Positions 61,486 through 64,000 of a DNA stretch of 64,000 bases are shown one piece after another. Origin of the DNA: Rhododendron vialii (Eukaryota > Streptophyta > Magnoliopsida > Ericales > Ericaceae); contig NC_080569.1 of assembly GCF_030253575.1 (NCBI RefSeq), forward strand, positions 25,928,501-25,992,500, read 5' to 3'. Position 1 is the stretch's first letter, and each line of letters starts with the position of its first letter. The translations under genes and the position numbers were made by a program. Below the pieces are notes generated by a model. It made no database searches. It was given only the letters and a program-made list of their open reading frames with translations, and was not told the DNA's origin.

Positions 61486-63132
61486 ATGGCAACCACTAGT
61501 AATGTTTCTTGTATCGAAGGTCAATCATCCAATAGACCTCCCTTGTTCACCGGAGAAAATTACTCTCATTGGAAAAATAGAATGATGATCTTTATTCAAT
61601 CCACGGATTATGATCTATGGAAAATTATCAAAAATGGTCCCATTATTCCTACTAAGAAAGTTGGAGAAGAGACTATGCCTAAACCAGATTATGAGTGGAG
61701 TCATTTGGAAAAGGCTTCAATAGAAAAGAACTATAGAGCTATGAACCTTCTTTTTTGTGCTATTACTCCCAATGAATATGATTGTGTTTCCGCATGTGAA
61801 TCGGCTAAAGAAATATGGGATAAGTTAGAAATGTCACATGAAGGAGATAGTCAAGTTAAGGAGTCCAAAATTGATATTCTTGTGCATAGCTATGAGCTCT
61901 TCAAAATGAAACCGGATGAATCTATATCTCAAATGTTTGCTAGATTTGCTAGTATTACTAACGGTTTAAAAGCTCTTGGAAAGATTTACAGTCAATCCGA
62001 AATGACAAGGAAGGTGCTCCGTTCCATGCCAACCAATTGGGACATTACCACCTCCATCATCCTACAATCCAAAGATTTCTCAACATACACGATGGACAAG
62101 CTCATGGGATCTCTCATGACGGAGGAAATGCATCACAACCTCAAGGGTGAAAAAGAGAAGAAAGTTAAGGATCTTGCCTTCAAAAGTACAACAAGCAAAT
62201 CAAAAAGCAAGGAGGATTCAAGCAACGAAAGTGAGGATGATGAAATGGCGCTCATCACAAAAACATTCAAGAAACTCCTCAAAAATAGAGCATCTCACAA
62301 AGGCAGAGGATTTTCAAGAAAAGATGGAGGCAAAGAAGAAAATAGTAAAAAGGATCCAATCATTTGCTACGAGTGCAAGAAGCCCGGCCACATCAAAAGT
62401 GAATGTCCATATGCAAAAAAATATTCAAAGAAGGACAAAAAGAGAGCTATGATGGCCGCATGGGACAATAGTGACGATAGTAGCTCCGATGAGGACGATG
62501 AGCAACAAGAGGTCGCTAACTTGTGTTTCATGGCCATCGAAGAAAACGAGGTAGATCTCGACTCATCCTATTCCTTTGATGAATTATTTATTGCCTATAA
62601 AGAGTTGAAAGTAGAATTTGAAAAGGTTGTTTCTAAAAACAAATTTCTTAAAAAGGTTGCTAAAGATCTTTCACTAGAAATAGATGATTTAATTGAAGAG
62701 AAAGATATTTTGGAGGAAGAAAATGAAAGTTTAAGAACCTCTTTGGAAAAAGAAAAAGAGTATTTGAAGGATACTTCCAAAAACGAATCTTTAGAGAAAC
62801 AAATTGATGATTTAACTAATTCTCTTTCAAAACTCACTAATGGAAAAGAAAGTTTAGACATTCTTCTTGGAAAACAAATGGTTTCTTTTCACAAGGCCGG
62901 AATTGGCTATAATCCCACTCAACACAAAAATCTTTTTGAAAAAGATGTTCCTCCTTCTAGCCATTCTAAATTGACATGTCATTATTGTGGTAAAATTGGT
63001 CATATTTCTCCTACATGTCCTATGAAAGGATACTCATCTTCTAATGCAAAAAAGGTTTGGGTTCCTAAGAACCGTATCAATGCTAACCTTCAAGGACCCA
63101 AGATGATTTGGGTACCAAAAGTCAAGAATTGA
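61486..63132 (+). CDS. Sirevirus-type Copia Gag, 548 aa, intact
   Basis: A single open frame from ATG (61486) to TGA (63130-63132). The N-terminal part (NRPPLFTGENYSHWKNRMM) is the UBN2/DUF4219-type Copia capsid region. Two CCHC zinc knuckles lie at about residue 294 (CYECKKPGHIKSEC) and 498 (CHYCGKIGHISPTC), with a Lys/Glu-rich coiled coil between them (about 365-470). The long Gag with two knuckles fits the SIRE/Maximus lineage. Gag packages the RNA into virus-like particles in the cytoplasm. An uninterrupted frame of this size suggests a young insertion. Confidence 0.93.
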   Translation: MATTSNVSCIEGQSSNRPPLFTGENYSHWKNRMMIFIQSTDYDLWKIIKNGPIIPTKKVGEETMPKPDYEWSHLEKASIEKNYRAMNLLFCAITPNEYDCVSACESAKEIWDKLEMSHEGDSQVKESKIDILVHSYELFKMKPDESISQMFARFASITNGLKALGKIYSQSEMTRKVLRSMPTNWDITTSIILQSKDFSTYTMDKLMGSLMTEEMHHNLKGEKEKKVKDLAFKSTTSKSKSKEDSSNESEDDEMALITKTFKKLLKNRASHKGRGFSRKDGGKEENSKKDPIICYECKKPGHIKSECPYAKKYSKKDKKRAMMAAWDNSDDSSSDEDDEQQEVANLCFMAIEENEVDLDSSYSFDELFIAYKELKVEFEKVVSKNKFLKKVAKDLSLEIDDLIEEKDILEEENESLRTSLEKEKEYLKDTSKNESLEKQIDDLTNSLSKLTNGKESLDILLGKQMVSFHKAGIGYNPTQHKNLFEKDVPPSSHSKLTCHYCGKIGHISPTCPMKGYSSSNAKKVWVPKNRINANLQGPKMIWVPKVKN

Positions 63133-63145
63133 TGTGCTATTGTAG

Positions 63146-64000
63146 GTATGCTTCAAAAGTTCTCTCAAGGAAGGAAGTTGGTACCTTGATAGTGGATGTT
63201 CAAGACACATGACCGGTGACAAGAGGGCTTTCAATTCTCTTTCGTCTAAAGATGGTGGACATGTCACATTTGGAGACAACAACAAAGGCAAAATCATAGG
63301 AATCGGTGATATAGGTAATTCTCCTATTATTGAAGATGTTTTACTTGTTAGTGGTTTAAAACACAATCTTCTTAGCATAAGTCAATTATGTGATAGAGGA
63401 AATCGTGTTATCTTTGAAAAATCCAAATGTATCATTGAAAATGTCAAAAGCAACAAGACACTCTTCGTTGGACAAAGACTTGAAAATGTATATGTTTTTA
63501 ATCTCAATGATTTAAGTAATTGTGATATAAAATGTTTTTCCGCTTTGAGTGAAAATAGTTGGCTTTGGCATAGGCGCCTAGGACATGCAAGTATGGATGC
63601 TATTTCAAAACTCTCTAGAAAAAATTTGGTAAAAGGTCTTCCTAAAATCAAATTTGAAAAAGATAGACTTTGTGGTCCTTGCCAACAAGGAAAACAAACC
63701 AAGGTTTCTTTTAAGTCCAAAAATGTTGTTTCAACTACTAGACCTTTGCAATTACTTCATATGGATTTGTTTGGACCAACTCGCTCTCCAAGTCTTTGTG
63801 GAAACTATTATTGTCTTGTTGTTGTTGATGATTTCTCTAGATATACATGGGTGATGTTCCTAGCTCATAAGAATGAGGCTTATCCTAATTTCACTAAACT
63901 TTGTAGAAGAGTTCAAAATGAAAAAGGATTTGTTATTTCTAACATTCGTACGGATCATGGAAAAGAACTTGACAATTCTGTATATGAAAAGTTTTGTGAT
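63146..64000 (+). CDS. Sirevirus-type Copia Pol, 5' part, runs off window
   Basis: Open frame in +1 relative to gag, from just after TAG 63143-63145 to the window end. It encodes protease (WYLDSGCSRHMTG), GAG-pre-integrase (WLWHRRLGHASM, CGPCQQGKQTK) and the start of the integrase core (LLHMDLFGPTRS, VVVDDFSRYTWVMF, IRTDHGKEL). No stop occurs across about 850 bases. RT, RNase H and the 3' LTR should follow beyond the window. There is no ATG at the start of this frame, so expression depends on readthrough/frameshift or the frame change is a mutation. Confidence 0.88.

Overview
The window is nuclear DNA of a flowering plant, most likely a eudicot. The genes are split by GT-AG introns and belong to plant families. 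AT-rich intergenic DNA is full of LTR retrotransposons, Helitrons, MITEs, SINEs and (CT)n microsatellites. I could not assign a species. Splice sites were read by eye from GT/AG signals, reading-frame phase and family similarity known from memory; no database search was run.

Layout. (1) 57-6989 (+): the 3' half of a plant beta-galactosidase (GH35) gene with a C-terminal SUEL lectin domain; its 5' part lies outside the window. (2) 7980-18879 and 20738-25281 (both -): two tandem, intact six-exon copies of a PIG3/zeta-crystallin-type quinone oxidoreductase (320 and 325 aa). Intron 2 of the downstream copy has grown to 7.7 kb and holds a 6.1-kb Copia element flanked by CTAAA. That element in turn carries a 530-bp hAT-like element and a 280-bp solo LTR. 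(3) 25.3-34.4 kb: no intact gene; foldback elements, a 3.2-kb TG...CA element resembling a large solo LTR, and a broken root-cap-family fragment. (4) 34.4-41.3 kb: a complete-looking but coding-decayed Helitron directly followed head-to-tail by a second Helitron 5' end, then a third 5'-end remnant, with captured gene-like and RNase H fragments. (5) 41-45.5 kb: gene-free DNA with tandem repeats, including an unusual GAATTCACACC-rich array. (6) 45.5-50 kb (-): exons of one or two genes I do not recognise. (7) 50758-55082 (-): a complete FDM/IDN2-family gene (zf-XS, XS, coiled coil, XH; 624 aa) of RNA-directed DNA methylation, with an untranslated first exon near 56.0 kb. (8) 57603-58973 (-): a GDSL esterase/lipase gene with a frame-breaking deletion. 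(9) 60.6-64.0 kb (+): the 5' LTR, gag and first part of pol of a Sirevirus-type Copia element running off the window.

The genes do not form a pathway; the themes are tandem duplication and heavy nested transposition next to a gene of the transposon-silencing machinery. I found no convincing undescribed biological system. The best leads are a SINE that duplicated a splice donor in the beta-galactosidase gene, the head-to-tail Helitron junction, the GAATTCACACC array, the 511-bp foldback element and the unidentified gene at 47.7-49.7 kb.
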